Positions 12,212-24,310 of a stretch of 64,000 bases of DNA are shown here, piece by piece (positions within the stretch are counted from its first letter, which is position 1; each line of letters opens with the position of its first letter). A program made the position numbers and the translations under genes. This DNA is from Galeopsis tetrahit (taxonomy: Eukaryota; Streptophyta; Magnoliopsida; Lamiales; Lamiaceae), in the NCBI GenBank assembly GCA_963675135.1, contig OY776130.1, positions 26,218,001-26,282,000 of the forward strand. The letters are read 5' to 3'. The notes under the pieces are model-generated. The model did no database searches, had not been told where the DNA came from, and saw only the letters and a list, made by a program, of their open reading frames with translations.

Positions 12212-12835
12212 TTAAGCATACTTGAGGTGCTCCGGTAATGCCTTCATCTTTTCCTTCTTTTCTTCCGGGCCTTGTCCTGCTTCAACGGGGATATGAAGTG
12301 GTAGTATTGGAGGTCTCCTTCTCATCTCCATTGCATCAACTTCTTCTATTGATTCCCTATAAGAACTTGGCAACAAATCATTAGAGACAATCATAGAATC
12401 ACATAGAAATTAAGAAATAGAATGAGTTAAAGAAGTGTTAGAGAAATCGTCCCATTCATCTTGCACCATGTTGTCAACCACATCTAAAAAATTGCAAGAC
12501 TCCACTTCTCCAAGCTCTTTCAAAGACTTGTAAATTGAAAATGTTATTTCTTCATGATTGAAGCTCAATTTCAATTCTCCTTTCTTCACATTGATCATTG
12601 CCTCCCCCGTTGCAAGGAAATGTCTTCCCAAGATCAAAGGGACGTGCTCATCTTCCGCCATGTCAAGAATGACGAAGTCCACGGGAAATATAAATCGGTC
12701 CACTTTCACCAACACGTCCTCAACGATCCCTCTTGGTGTCTTCACCGATCGGTCGGCTAGATGCAAGGTCATGGTCGTTGGTAACAACTCCCCCATATCC
12801 AACCTCTTGTAAATCGAATAGGGCATGATGTAGGA
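12212..12835 (-). pseudogene. Truncated retroviral-type aspartic protease and linker
   Basis: The minus-strand frame begins at MPYSIYKRL and includes ILDMAEDEHVPLILGRHFL, the C-terminal half of a plant gypsy protease. In relatives the catalytic D-[LT]-G-[AS] lies a few residues before MPYSIYK; here that region is cut at about 12835 by copia-type LTR sequence, so the active site is lost. A TAA at 12410-12412 and another at 12212-12214 break the frame, both in phase with the RT. The linker between them has a basic MEMRRRPP segment. Confidence 0.75.
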
Positions 12836-14306
12836 GCTTGAGTCTCTGAACCACTATAAACTCTTATGTTGATTTGCTTTTCAAGTACTTTCATACACTC
12901 AACATTGCACACTAAACTGATCTTTTAAAGGATAAACATTCAAAGATTGTGCAAAACCTATTTGGACAAGTTCCCTGAAAACTGGACTGTATTGAATTGA
13001 CTAAGTGATTTCAGAACTTTAAAGGAGTCTAAACTTAAAGGTCCAACCACTATTCCACACATATAACTCCTTTAGATAGTTATTCAACTAAGTACTCAAT
13101 AGTACTTAGTAGCTTGATTATCTTAGAAGAGTTAATCATCTTCAGCAGAGTTGTCCAAGACAACCTTGCTGAGCTCTGATTTGATCAAAAGTTGAAAAGA
13201 ATTGCATACAAATGTATCCCCCCCCCCATACACTTGTTATATACTCCTTTCAGGACCAACACACTTTACCCAGTACGAGGACGTTAGCGGGAAGGACAGC
13301 ATTATTCCAAATTAGCCAAAGAATTAGTGTCACCTGTCACTGCGCATAACAAATTTTGATAATGGAATGCAAAATGCAGAATAGACGTGAATGCATGTAC
13401 TATTTGCATGCAGGCCCCTGAACAATTTGAAAGTTCAAATTTATGGATAAGTTTGCTATCTTCACATACGGATAGTTTTGCTTCATCTATAAATAGGCCA
13501 CATCTTGAATCATTTCAAGATTACGGACGGGACATACAAGCCATACACATTTTCTAGCAACATTCTAGCATTCAAAAGTATTAAAAACACTCGAGAGATT
13601 AAAACTTTTAAGCATATTCATTTGTGAGTGTTACCTTTAGTCCCCACTAGGCAATCTTATTTTTTGATTATCCAAAGCCTAGAAAGTGATATCCTAGCCT
13701 TTACATTCGTTCTTAAATTGTAAAGGATATCACACTTAGTGTACTAGAACAAAACCCTACTTTCACCTTGAGAGATAGTCTAAGAGTATTGTTGAGTTCG
13801 TAGTAGTGATTGAGAGTATTGCAACGAGAGAAGGTTGTAAGAAATCAAGAGAAGAGAAGAAGAAGAAGTAGAGTGCACCTTGGCACTGTAAAAACAAGTT
13901 AATTCCGAAGTGATTAAGGAATTATCCTATTAAATTAGGAGAGTGGACGTAGGAGCAGTTTAGTCTCCGAACCACTATACATTTTGTGTTCTTACTTACT
14001 GCATTTATCTTATTGCTTTAGCTATTGTGTTGTTATAATTGCTTATTGTTATTTGATAATATAGTATTTGAGTGCATATTACTTAAGGAGTATAATAGGG
14101 TCTATCATTTATTCCGCATACAAGTTGCATACTGTTAAGATCTGTTAGAATCTACTGTTAGTATTTTCATAGGACTTGACATACTGTGTAACTTATTTGA
14201 CTCTGATTATTTGTGTTGATTACTTGCGAAAGTTTTTGAAAAACACATACACGTGTATTCCCCCTCCCCCCCATACACGTGTCACACTCCTTTTGGGACC
14301 AACAAC
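12836..14306 (+). repeat. Ty1/copia-type LTR-like block with a duplicated 3' end
   Basis: Two related segments, 12841-13262 and 13961-14306, both start GTCTCTGAACCACTAT or GTCTCCGAACCACTAT and end in a C-run, ATACAC, a CTCCTTT word and GGACCAACA. Between them lie a TATA-like CTATAAATAG (about 13489) and GAGAGTGGACGTAGGAGC. This combination is usual in long copia LTRs of the Sire or Tork type. I saw no primer binding site or gag after either end, so this is a solo or rearranged LTR. It truncates the Athila-like element. Confidence 0.5.
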
Positions 14307-17195
14307 AACTCTAACAAAAAAAAAAAATAATACAATCGACATCCAACAATTTACTCAATCCACCTCAAAGCCAAAATCCTAACATGGAAGAAACGATAAT
14401 TCAGATCAAGAAAGAAATTAAAAAAATAGTAACTTATTCAATATTTACACAATTTTATCTTAAAGATAATCACTTTGTCTTCCACTGAACTTTTCAAAAA
14501 TTTAATCTGGCCTTCAATTTGCCCAGAAAATTGACACAAAAAATCGCACACTACAATGCAATAAGAATTTTAAGACTATAAAATAAAAATACACCTAAAT
14601 TGTGGGTGATTGAACCATGCTTTCGTACATTATTTCAATTGCAGAAAACAAAAGATAATTTTTAGGATTAGTTTAAATCAAAATATAAAATTATTTTTTA
14701 ATAGGCAAAATAATAAGTATCAACTTAGTTAATAAAAATAGAGTGTCAAAAGAGGTAAGAAACTGAAAAGCCAAGAGAAAGAAAGTAATTGTGAAATTAA
14801 GAATTGAGAAATACAATACTTATGAAATTTAGAGATTTTTTCTAAGTTGAAGTAAGACATTTTATTTATTTTTCAATATCTACTTATTAAAAAACTTAAT
14901 AAAACATGAATTATAAATATTAAATAAATATTGAAAGATACATGACAGATTTTTTTAATACATAACAGTTTTAAAACCTGGTCTTCAAAATGTAACAAAA
15001 ATAGGAGACTTTTTCGTTTTAGTCATAGGCGTGGGTGCAACCCGCACTTATTAAAAAGGTCAAAGTGCAACCCGCGCTTCTTAGACGTATTTAATAATAA
15101 CTAATATAAATAGTAAAATATTACTCCATATTTAAAATGACATAAAACATGATACAAACTAACCAATTATTGATAATTCACCGTGAGTCCTCCATGAGTC
15201 CTTGCGTGAGTTGAGGTTCAATTATGTTTTTAGTCATTTTAGGTTTGCTTTGTGTGTTATCATTTTGGTTGGTTTAGAGGAGTGTACATTTTTTCTTTGA
15301 CCCGAGTTTTATACGTAGGAAGAGATTTTTTGTGCAATGTTTTAATGCATGGCGCTCAACCCTTTGGGTCAACTTGTAAACTTATAGCTCTAAGTCTTTT
15401 TCTTTTTGTATATAGTTTTTATTTGTCAATTATAGATAATCCACCACATTTTTGTGAAATGATAGATTTTCTAACCATTCTCGATTACTCAGAGTCGTTG
15501 ACTTCATACATGAAAGAAAATAAGTTATTATTCTTCCGTAAGATGAAATAAAATAATGGAAGCATTTGTTTAGATGTACCAAAACGTACGCGTGTGTATA
15601 GTCTTGACAGATCGATTCAACACACAATATACCTATTAAAATATTATAGTTGTAGTAAGATTTAAAAATTACTCATAAATTGCACATGCTAAATTTTCTA
15701 TAACATAAATACATGTATTTAGAATTATAAATAGATAATATATGTTGATTGCATAAATAAATAAATAAATAAGGTGATATTTGGATGTGATTGGTTACAC
15801 CTATACATGCAATTGAAATTGAGTTTCAATGAATTGAGTCAAATATTGAGGTTAAATATTAAATTGGGTAAATTGAACATTAAAATCCAAGTGTACGTAT
15901 CTATCCACTCAATTGTATAGAAGAATTTGTCAATAAATAAATGTTTAATTACAACATTTTTTTTCTTTGCAATTCGACAGAGGAATATTTTCTAAGACAA
16001 TAGAGGAATAATTATGATTTTGATTAATGTTGCCACATAAATATTAGTGCATCGAAAAATATATTGGTGCATCGAATTGTAAAACATAAAAATATGGTGC
16101 ATCAAATTGCAAAGAAAAAAAGAATATAATGTAATTGATAAATACGCTAAAGGTGGTAAAAAAAAATTCAATTAACCCATAAATAAAAAAGGAAAAATAT
16201 ACTAACCATTGGATATATCACTGATTTATTAAAAAATATTCCTAAACATGTTGTTTTTAGGGGTTAATTGCGTCATTTTTACGCATGCAAATTTCATAGT
16301 GCTAGCCACTTACCACTATTCATTTCATGCACTAAATTAGGTTGTATATACCAAATTTACGAACATAAAATTAAAATAATGTACAATATAAAAATAAAAT
16401 AAAATCTCAAAGAAAAAAATCGAAATGAGAGGTTCAATTCCAAATTACCCTACAACGTACGTCAGAATCTCCACTACACAAATATTTCATTTTGTCTCCA
16501 TTCATTAACGACTAATTCTATTTATTCAAGTTTAACTTATTGAAAGATATTCCTAAACATCATATTTATATACATATGCGTGTGTGTGAGAGATCATATA
16601 TCATAAAGAATTTAGACTAAAACTTAATCCATAAAAATAATAAGAATTGATAGAATTTAAAATGTAGAATTTTAAAAATGATGATGGGTTTGCCTAAATA
16701 AGCTTAAAAATACTTGCTCTCAATCCTTTGATATTGTCATTGTTATACATTTAATGTAAAAAAAAAGGTTAATGTGAATTAAAAAAAAAAGGTTGAATTT
16801 TTAAATTATTAAATCTTTATTATGATTAATTACTGATTAACTTAATTAATTAACATAATTTAAGGAATTTATAATAACGGTTACAAAAATAAAAATTCAC
16901 AAAGTCAAATTATATTTTATGGAATAGTTGAAAATTATTTACATACTAATTAATTATTATATCATTATTATTAATAATAAACTGTGGCATATACTTTTAA
17001 ATTATTCTGAGGCATAGAACAACAAAAATTATTTATAGATACTTTTTTTTTTTTAAATCAATAATGAAATATATTATATGAAATTAATGCATTTAAAGAA
17101 TAAACTTGCTCTCTTAATCCTTTGATATAAGATTTGTTTCATTTATTACTTTATCATCGCTAGAGCATTCCAGCCGGAAAATGGCATTTGGGTAT
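14307..17195. other. AT-rich stretch without recognisable genes
   Basis: No reading frame matches anything I recognise. A sub-region at about 16045-16125 repeats GTGCATCGAATT-like words three times, and 15755-15772 is an AAATA microsatellite. The missing left end of the outer CACTA element should lie in or before this stretch, but I did not find a CACTACAA terminus. Confidence 0.5.
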
Positions 17196-17204
17196 TAGAA
17201 AGCA

Positions 17205-17395
17205 TTCTAGTCTATCCTTTTCTATTAAGGGTTATTTGGAGGGAAATGTTCTTTTAGGCCTGTAATTTAGGGGGGGTTGACTATTAAGGATAACAATTTT
17301 ATGGGCATAGTATTCTATGTTTTAAAATATATTAGTGTAGGACAACCGAGGCTAAATTAGACAAAATCGGGCTCAAATTGCTCTTGATTTGCATG
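17205..17395 (+). repeat. Dispersed repeat, copy 1
   Basis: This block shares long runs with 63830-64000 in the same orientation, including TTTTCTATTAAGGGTTATTT, TGTTCTTTTAG and AATCGGGCT. The second copy runs off the end of the window. Both copies lie in AT-rich DNA without genes. The family is not recognised. Confidence 0.75.
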
Positions 17396-17404
17396 ATTGT
17401 TCTA

Positions 17405-17406
<2 letters not shown>

Positions 17407-17442
<36 letters not shown>
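17407..17442. repeat. (TA)n microsatellite
   Basis: A run of alternating TA of about 35 bp. Confidence 0.95.
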
Positions 17443-17444
<2 letters not shown>

Positions 17445-17584
17445 CAGGCTTGTGGGGGTAGGATAATATATTTTAAAAATTTGTAAATGTAGGAAGATAA
17501 CATCTATGCCCAAATATATGGTGCAACAATTGTTGGAAGAGGGAGAATTTGCTAGTGAACTTGAAATAATAGGAGGTGTCCTAT

Positions 17585-18112
17585 TTCTAGTAGCACCTGT
17601 AAAATTTTGTACCGAAAATATATCAAAATTTTCGGTATACCAAATTTCTCGGTGTGATATCGCACCGAAATTTTCGGTACGACAATGATATGAAAAATGA
17701 TCATATCGAGGTATTTCGGTATACTGAAAAAAATTCAATATTCGGTATGAATCGGTATACCCAAATACCGAAACATTAATAAAATTTCAATTTTATACTA
17801 ATATAATTTTATATTTTATATTATTTTTTAAATTAAAATAACTTAAAACTTTAAAACTTAAATAAAATAACCTTAAATAATTAATTTCGATATAAAGCGT
17901 TATTTCAATATGAATTCGTATATCGGTATTTCAGTATGAAATGATGGTTCAATATTTTTGGTAAAAAAATTCATAGTATGAAATGATGTTTCAATATTTT
18001 TGGTAAAAAAATTCATACCGATATATCGTACCAAAAATTCGGTATGATTTTTTTTAATATCAATTTTTTTGATAGAGTATCGATATGGTTCGCTATAATC
18101 GGTAATATTCAA
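17585..18112. mobile_element. TTCGGTAT-rich repeat, probable non-autonomous DNA element
   Basis: Words such as TTCGGTATAC, TACCGAAA, ATATCGGTATTTC and TACCAAAAATTCGGTAT occur in both orientations across about 530 bp, with a direct repeat of about 50 bp at 17935-18015 (GAAATGATGTTTCAATATTTTTG-like). The block abuts the truncated exon of the outer CACTA gene. Its composition resembles non-autonomous plant DNA transposons, but I could not define TIRs or a TSD. Confidence 0.4.
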
Positions 18113-18483
18113 TTATCTCCCAGTCGTATGCAGGGCGTCCCATCTTCTCCTCCTGTATTTTGAATCGAAGACATATACGTATAAATAAACTAAATAATTA
18201 ACTAAAATTAATTATAATTGACCACAAATACTTACAATGCGTCGTGCGACCTCTGCTGCTCCACGAGCTCCGCCTTTATGAGTACCATGGCCAGTACCCG
18301 GACCTTCAGGCTCGGATAAGCGGTTCTTACGAGCCTACTCGCACTTCTTAATTGTTTCAGGATCGTTCCAGTGACGAACTAAGTCGTTCCAAACATTCAC
18401 ATCCACTACAAGAAAAAATGCCTTTTGTCACACGTTTTTTATCACAATATAAAATAAATGTTTGGAACGACTTAGTAATCACT

Positions 18484-18736
18484 TGAATATTATTTTATTT
18501 GTATGAATGCCCATTACTTTCTCCTTAATACCCACTATGTGTCTTTTGGTTGTTCATGTACCTACATTTATAGTGCACCTCTCATTTCATCTTTTCAAGC
18601 TTGTAATAAGACCTATAAATAGGGGTGCAAATGTTATAGTAATCACTTGAAGTGGAATAAAGTAATTCTATGTTATCTCTACATCTTGTTCACTTATTTA
18701 GTGTATGGAGTTATATTTTTAAGTTGTTTCACAACA
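18484..18736 (+). repeat. 5' LTR of the inner copia element
   Basis: Nearly identical to 23347-23599. It starts TGAATATTATT instead of TGTTATGAATATTATT, so the terminal TGTTA is gone. It contains a TATA-like CTATAAATAGG at about 18610. Confidence 0.85.
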
Positions 18737-18949
18737 CGTTATCAGCACGAAGCTCGTAAAATATTTCTACCGACGAAATTCAGATAGTGATAAATCTCAG
18801 GTATTGTACGGAGGTATGTATCGAAATGTTTAGAAATTATTATCTTACAATGTTTATTTGTCACCTCTTATTTCATTACTATTTTAATGATTATGTTATT
18901 TTACAATTAATCAATCTCTTGTATATTTGATAGTTTTCAACATGTCAAA

Positions 18950-21900
18950 CTTGACAAAACTTAAAATTTGTGGCTATTGATATTACTGAAAAAAGTTGTA
19001 ATGAATTCTTAATGTTGAAATTCATTTGGATGTCATGGGTCTTGGGGATTCCATAAAAGTGGCAAATCAAGCATATAATAAAAAATACGGCCAAAGGCCC
19101 AAAGCGACAAAGTGGGATAGCTCAAGTGGTTAGAGCACCACTACCTAGGCCTTAGGTCCTGGGTTCGAGTCATGGGGAGGGGGAAAAAGGGATGGATATT
19201 TAACTTCCATAAAAAAAAAAAAAAAAAGGCCCAAAGCCATGATTTTCCTTTGCCACTATCTTGATGAAGAATTGAAAGTTGAATACCTCACGGTGAAAGA
19301 TCCACTTTAATTGTGGATAAATCTTAAAGAAATATATGATTATAAATCCGTGAGTGAGTACAATTTAACTATGTTGAGAATCACTTCTCAATTAAAATTA
19401 TGGAGAAAATATTAGTGATGATGGTATGCTTGAAAAGACACTCTCCACATTTCATGATTCTAATGTGATATTGCAACAACAATATCGTGAGAAGGGTTTT
19501 ACTAAATATTTTGAACTACTTTCATGTCTCTTGGTGGCTGGGTAAAAATAATGAGTTTTTGATGAAAACATAGGCCCCAGACGCGGTTTTGAGCGAAACG
19601 GATTTTAAAATGATTATAATACTCGTCCGAATTTTTAAAGGTTCTAAAAAGGGAAAATAAATTTCTGAACATTAAAGGAAAAGAGAAAAGGGTTGAAATA
19701 AATTGTGTGAATAGTGAATTCGATAACAAGATGTTTGACATAACAAAATTTGATGTTGATGATTACCTTGCCCACTTGAAGGTGGTAATTAGAGTTTATA
19801 ATATTCAAATATAATTTCCTTCGATAATGTATTATGTAATGACGTTTTTTTTTTTTTTTTTTATGTTATGCAATGCCTTAGTATTTTTATCTTTTATAAT
19901 ATGAATGACTATTACATTTTTATATACCTTAAAAAATAAAATAATTAGATTGTAAATTTCTTACTTTTGTATTTTTTTGAAATGGAAAATGGTATGACAA
20001 CATCAACATTTAATGAAGAATGTGGAGATCTATGTCTCGTGGATAGTGCTACAATGCACACTATATTCAACAATAAGAAATTATTCTCACATTTAAAATG
20101 GAGAGAAGCAAATATATAAAGGCTTTGGAAGAGCCACTATTCTATTACCCGGAGGGACAAAATTCATTATCAATGATGCCTTATTCTCTTGAAAGTCTCA
20201 AAGAAACTTATTGAGTTATAAAAATATTCGTTTGAATGGATATCATATTGAGACTACAAATGAAGGCAATATTGAGTATCTTAATATTACTACAATTGTT
20301 GCGGGAAATAAATGTATGTTGGAGAAATTACCCGCTTTGTCCTCGGGTTTATATTACACGAGCATAAGAACAATTGAAATTTATGTCGTAGTAAACCAAA
20401 AGATCACTACCGAATTTAATGTTTGGCATGACCGGTTGGGCCATCCCGGTTCTATAATGATGCGAAAAATTGTAAAAAATTCATGTGGACATCCATTGAA
20501 AAATCGAAAAATACTACATCCCAATGAATTTTCATGTGCTGCTTGTTCACAAGGGAAATTAATTCTAAGACCATCACCAGCTAAAGTTGAGCATGAAAAT
20601 CTTATGTTCTTGGAACGAATTCAAGGGGATATATGCAAGACATATACATCCGTCAAGTGGACCATTTATATATGGTTTTGATTGATGCATCGACTAAGTG
20701 GTCCCATGTATACTTATTGCTACCTCGCAATTTGATTTTCGCAAAGTTACTGGGACAAATAATACGATTGCGAGCACAGTTTCCTGATAATGCAATTAAG
20801 ACAATCCGTCTTGATAATACTGGTGAATTTTTAGACTTTCAACGATTATTGTATATCAATTGAAATACATATTGAGCATCTGGTTGCTCATGCATATTAA
20901 TTCATACACAAAACAGTCTTGTTGAATCACTTATTAAGCGTATTCAATTAATTGCATGACCATTATTAATGAAATCTAAACTCTTTATTTCAGCTTGAGG
21001 TCATGATATATTTCATGCGGCAGCACTTGTGCGCATCAAGCCAACAAGTTATCATAACATTTCTCCTGTACAAATGGTTCAAGGTCAGGAACCAAATATA
21101 TCTCATCTAAAAACTTTTGGATGTGTTGTATATGTACCGATTGCTCCACCACAACGCACAAAGATGAATCCCCAAAGGAGAATGGGGTATATGTTGGGTA
21201 TGAACCTCCGTCTATTATTAAATACTTAGAACCATTGAACGGAGATCTATTCATGGCAAGGTTTGTTAATTGTCATTTTGATGAAGAAATTTTTCCAACA
21301 TTAAGGGGGAAAGCAAGCAGCTGGCAAGGAATATTTCTTGAAATGAATTATCATTGAATTTCATACACCCTCGTAAAAAGTAGTGTGAACTTGAAGTTGA
21401 AAAGATTGCGAATCAACTGCCAGACGCATTTACTGACCTTAAAAGAGTTACAAAATTACATATTCCAGCTGCTAATGCTCCTAATATTTGATGTCCCTGA
21501 AGGACCATCTTCCATTGCAAATAGGTCTATGGCACGGCTGAAGCGTGGCAGACCTCTCGGTTCCAAAAAATTCTCGAAAAAGAAAAGGAGCAAATATTGA
21601 GGATGGTCATAATGTGAACATTCCTGTTGAAAATTTTGACATACTACTTAAAGTCCCAGAAAATGATATTTCAAGCGCCCGAAAATGATGAAATATCGAC
21701 CAATTATGTCAGAACAGGAGAAAGATGGAATCGAAATGAAATCGACGTCGATGATATTTTTGTATATAATGTAGCGCTCAATATAATGGAAGATGGTGAG
21801 GATCCTAAACCTACATTTATTGATAAATGTAAGAAATGAGATGATTGACCAATGTGGAAAGACGCAATAAATGTAGAATTACAATCTCTTATTAAAAGAA

Positions 21901-23250
21901 AAGTTTCGGACCTGTTGTCCGTACACCTAATGATATAAAAGTCGTGGGGCATAAATGGGTATTAGTGCAGAAAGGAAATGAGAAAAATGAAATCGTGAGG
22001 TATAAAGACCGGTTTTTCTCACAAGGTTTTACCCAAAGGCCCTGTTGATTATGAGGAGACTTATTCTCCTATGGTGGATGCAATAACTTTTCGTTATTTA
22101 ATAATTCTGGCAGTGCAAGAAAAACTTGAAATGCGTCTAACAGATGTCGTTACAGCTTATTTGTACGGCTCATTAGAGAAATATATTTACATGACAATCC
22201 TTGAGGGATTAAAGGTACCTATAATGAAAAACGAGAATTCTCAAAACATGTATTTAGTCAAGTTGAGAAAATTCTTATATGGATTAAAGCAATCTGGTTG
22301 CATACTGTACAATTGTTTGAATGCATTCTTGATTAATGAGGGGTATAACAATGATCCTATATGTCATTATGTTTTTATTAAAATATTTGGATATGAATAT
22401 GTGATAATTTCTGTATATGTTAATGATTTGAATATCATTAAGACTCCTACAAAGTTATCAAAGGTCGTGGTTTTCCTCAAGAGGAAATTTGAAATGAAAG
22501 ACATTGGTAAAACGAAATTTTATTTGGGTCTTCAAATTGAACACTTTAATAATGAGATATATGTGTATCAATCCACTTATGTTATGAAAGTGTTGAAATG
22601 ATTTTACATGGATAAAACACATTCTTTAAGAACACATATGGTTGTGTGGTTATTGAATGTAGCGAAAGATCCACTTCGACCTCACGAAGAAAATTAAGAA
22701 TTGTTTGGTCAAGAAGTACATACCATATTCAAGTGCAATATATGCACTAATGTATCTTTCTAGAAACATTAGGCCTGATGATATATCATTTACTATTAAT
22801 TTATTAACATGCTATAATTCTTCTCTAATTCGTAGGCATTGAAATGACGTTAAACATGATTTTCGATACCTTAGAGCGATAATGGATATGGATTTATATT
22901 TTCCAATCTCATCAGAACCTTATTTAGTTGGTTATGCAGATACAGATTACTTATCAGACCCACACAAAGTCCGATCCCAAACAGGTTATTTGTTCACATA
23001 TGGAGGTACATCTATTTCATGGTGTTCTGTTAAACAAACTCTAGTTCCTACTTCATCTAACCATGCAGAGATCCTAGCAATTCACTAGACAAGTCGTGAA
23101 TGTGTTTGGTTGCGTTCCGTCACACAACATATTTGTAGAAAGTGTGGATTAAACTCAGTGAAAGATAACCCAATTGTGATATATGAAGACAATGCTGCAT
23201 ATGTTGCCCAACTAACGAAAGGATTTATCAAAGCGTCTTAAGGATGTGAA
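18950..23250 (+). pseudogene. gag-pol remnant of the inner copia element
   Basis: Pieces in order: gag at about 18960-19500 (with LDEELKVEYLTVKDPL), interrupted by a SINE; a gag-pre-integrase region at 20211-20681 (VWHDRLGHPGS); integrase pieces at 20633-21350 in changing frames; RT at 22071-22601 (LTDVVTAYLYGSLE, LYGLKQSG, then YVND); and RNase H at 22882-23088. Many stops and frameshifts separate these. The catalytic RT box reads YVNDL where YVDDL is expected, a D-to-N change at an essential metal-binding residue. The copy cannot encode active proteins. Confidence 0.8.
19106..19224 (+). mobile_element. tRNA-derived SINE, copy 1
   Basis: An A-box-like TAGCTCAAGTGG and a B box GGTTCGAGTC lie at tRNA spacing, followed by a short body and a poly-A tail. 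It is flanked by a 13-bp duplication AAAGGCCCAAAGC (19093-19105 and 19225-19237). It interrupts the gag coding sequence of the copia element. Closely related copies lie at 30239 and 55101. Confidence 0.9.
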
Positions 23251-23341
23251 GTGATGTAATCATCAGGGGGAGTTAATACGCATTTCTTCTCATTGGATTT
23301 TAACGAGGCATAATCTTATCTAATGGACATTCAAGGGGGAG

Positions 23342-23599
23342 TGTTATGAATATTATTTTATTTGTATGAATGCCCATTACTTTCTCCTTAATACCCACTA
23401 TGTGTCTTTTGGTTGTTCATGTACCTACATTTATAGTGCACCTCTCATTTCATCTTTTCAAGCTTGTAATAAGACCTATAAATAGGGGTGCAAATGTTAT
23501 AGTAATCACTTGAAGTGGAATAAAGTAATTCTATGTTATCTCTACATCTTGTTCACTTATTTAGTGTATGGAGTTATATTTTTAAGTTGTTTCACAACA
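23342..23599 (+). repeat. 3' LTR of the inner copia element
   Basis: Starts TGTTATGAATATT and ends TTTCACAACA; it matches the 5' LTR along its whole shared length. The preceding AAGGGGGAG is the polypurine tract. Confidence 0.85.
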
Positions 23600-24189
23600 A
23601 AAAAGTATTATTTAGTCACATTAAATTTTTTAGTGTGTTAATATGTGTTTTTATAAAGACATTGAATAATAAGTGTGTGAATATATACTCAATTATCACA
23701 CACGATAATAAACATTATCTATTGTCACACCCCTTTTAACACACTAAAAATAGATGTGTTTATAAGTACTTTTTAAATACATTATATTTTAAGTGTGTTA
23801 ATAAGTATGTTATTTACACACTAATAAAAAAAAAGATGTGTTAATATTAACTCTAATGCCACACTATTGTGTTAGAATTATAATTCAAAATTAATATTGA
23901 TTTTTTATTTTGGCTGATAAAAAATGTAATTTTTTTATTTTACTTAGATGATTTTTATTTTCGTAAATTAAAATTTTAAGAATAAATAAAATTTATTTAA
24001 ATTGGTTCCTTAAAAAAAATGAAGGTGCCATTCCTAAACACGTACAAATCAATATTATTTTTTTCGTTTCATATTAAAAAATATATAGTCTCATTAAAAT
24101 ATAAGTGTTCTCATTTTTTTACGTACTTTAAAAAAAATTATTTGTAGTGCATTTGATTTTATATAGATATATGTTTGTGTACATTTATT

Positions 24190-24310
24190 ATAATAAATAA
24201 GTTGTAGCATAATGGTTAAGTGATCACCTTAACTTTGAGAGGTCCAGGGATCGAGTACTAGGGGAGGCGAATTAGTATAAATATATTTTCTTTTTAATTA
24301 GTATAAAAAT
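24190..24310 (+). mobile_element. Second SINE-like tRNA-derived repeat
   Basis: GTAGCATAATGGTTAAG resembles a Pol III A box and GGGATCGAGTACT a B box, about 35 bases apart, inside the right arm of CACTA-2a. The family differs from the three-copy SINE elsewhere in the window. I found no clear TSD, so it could also be part of the CACTA arm. Confidence 0.45.

Larger units (their letters stand above)
2712..12835 (-). mobile_element. Athila-like Ty3/gypsy retrotransposon, 5'-truncated
   Basis: The minus strand carries, in order, protease end, reverse transcriptase, RNase H, integrase, a long spacer, an extra ORF, a polypurine tract and one LTR. Protease-RT-RNase H-integrase order is the Ty3/gypsy order, and an additional ORF between integrase and the 3' LTR is typical of the Athila lineage. 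The gag region and the 5' LTR are missing: homology stops at about 12835 inside the protease, where copia-type LTR sequence begins. Pol has three in-frame stops, so the copy is dead. Confidence 0.8.
18484..23599 (+). mobile_element. Degenerate Ty1/copia element inside CACTA-2a
   Basis: Two direct LTRs of about 255 bp (18484-18736 and 23342-23599) flank a plus-strand copia body. The 3' LTR starts TGTTATGAA after a purine tract CAAGGGGGAG. The 5' LTR lacks the first five bases. After the 5' LTR comes CGTTATCAGCACGA, where a primer binding site is expected. No TSD is visible. The order of integrase before RT places it in Ty1/copia. Confidence 0.85.

Noticed and set aside
14176..15627. Small frames at 14176, 15252 and 15430
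   Set aside because: They are short, AT-rich and without domain or splice context; treated as chance.
17442..17740. Short opposing frames of 60 and 98 codons
   Set aside because: They lie over TTCGGTAT repeats, overlap each other and have no family resemblance.
19106..19190. A true tRNA gene
   Set aside because: The A and B boxes are present, but the cloverleaf is not convincing, and poly-A plus TSDs show a SINE.
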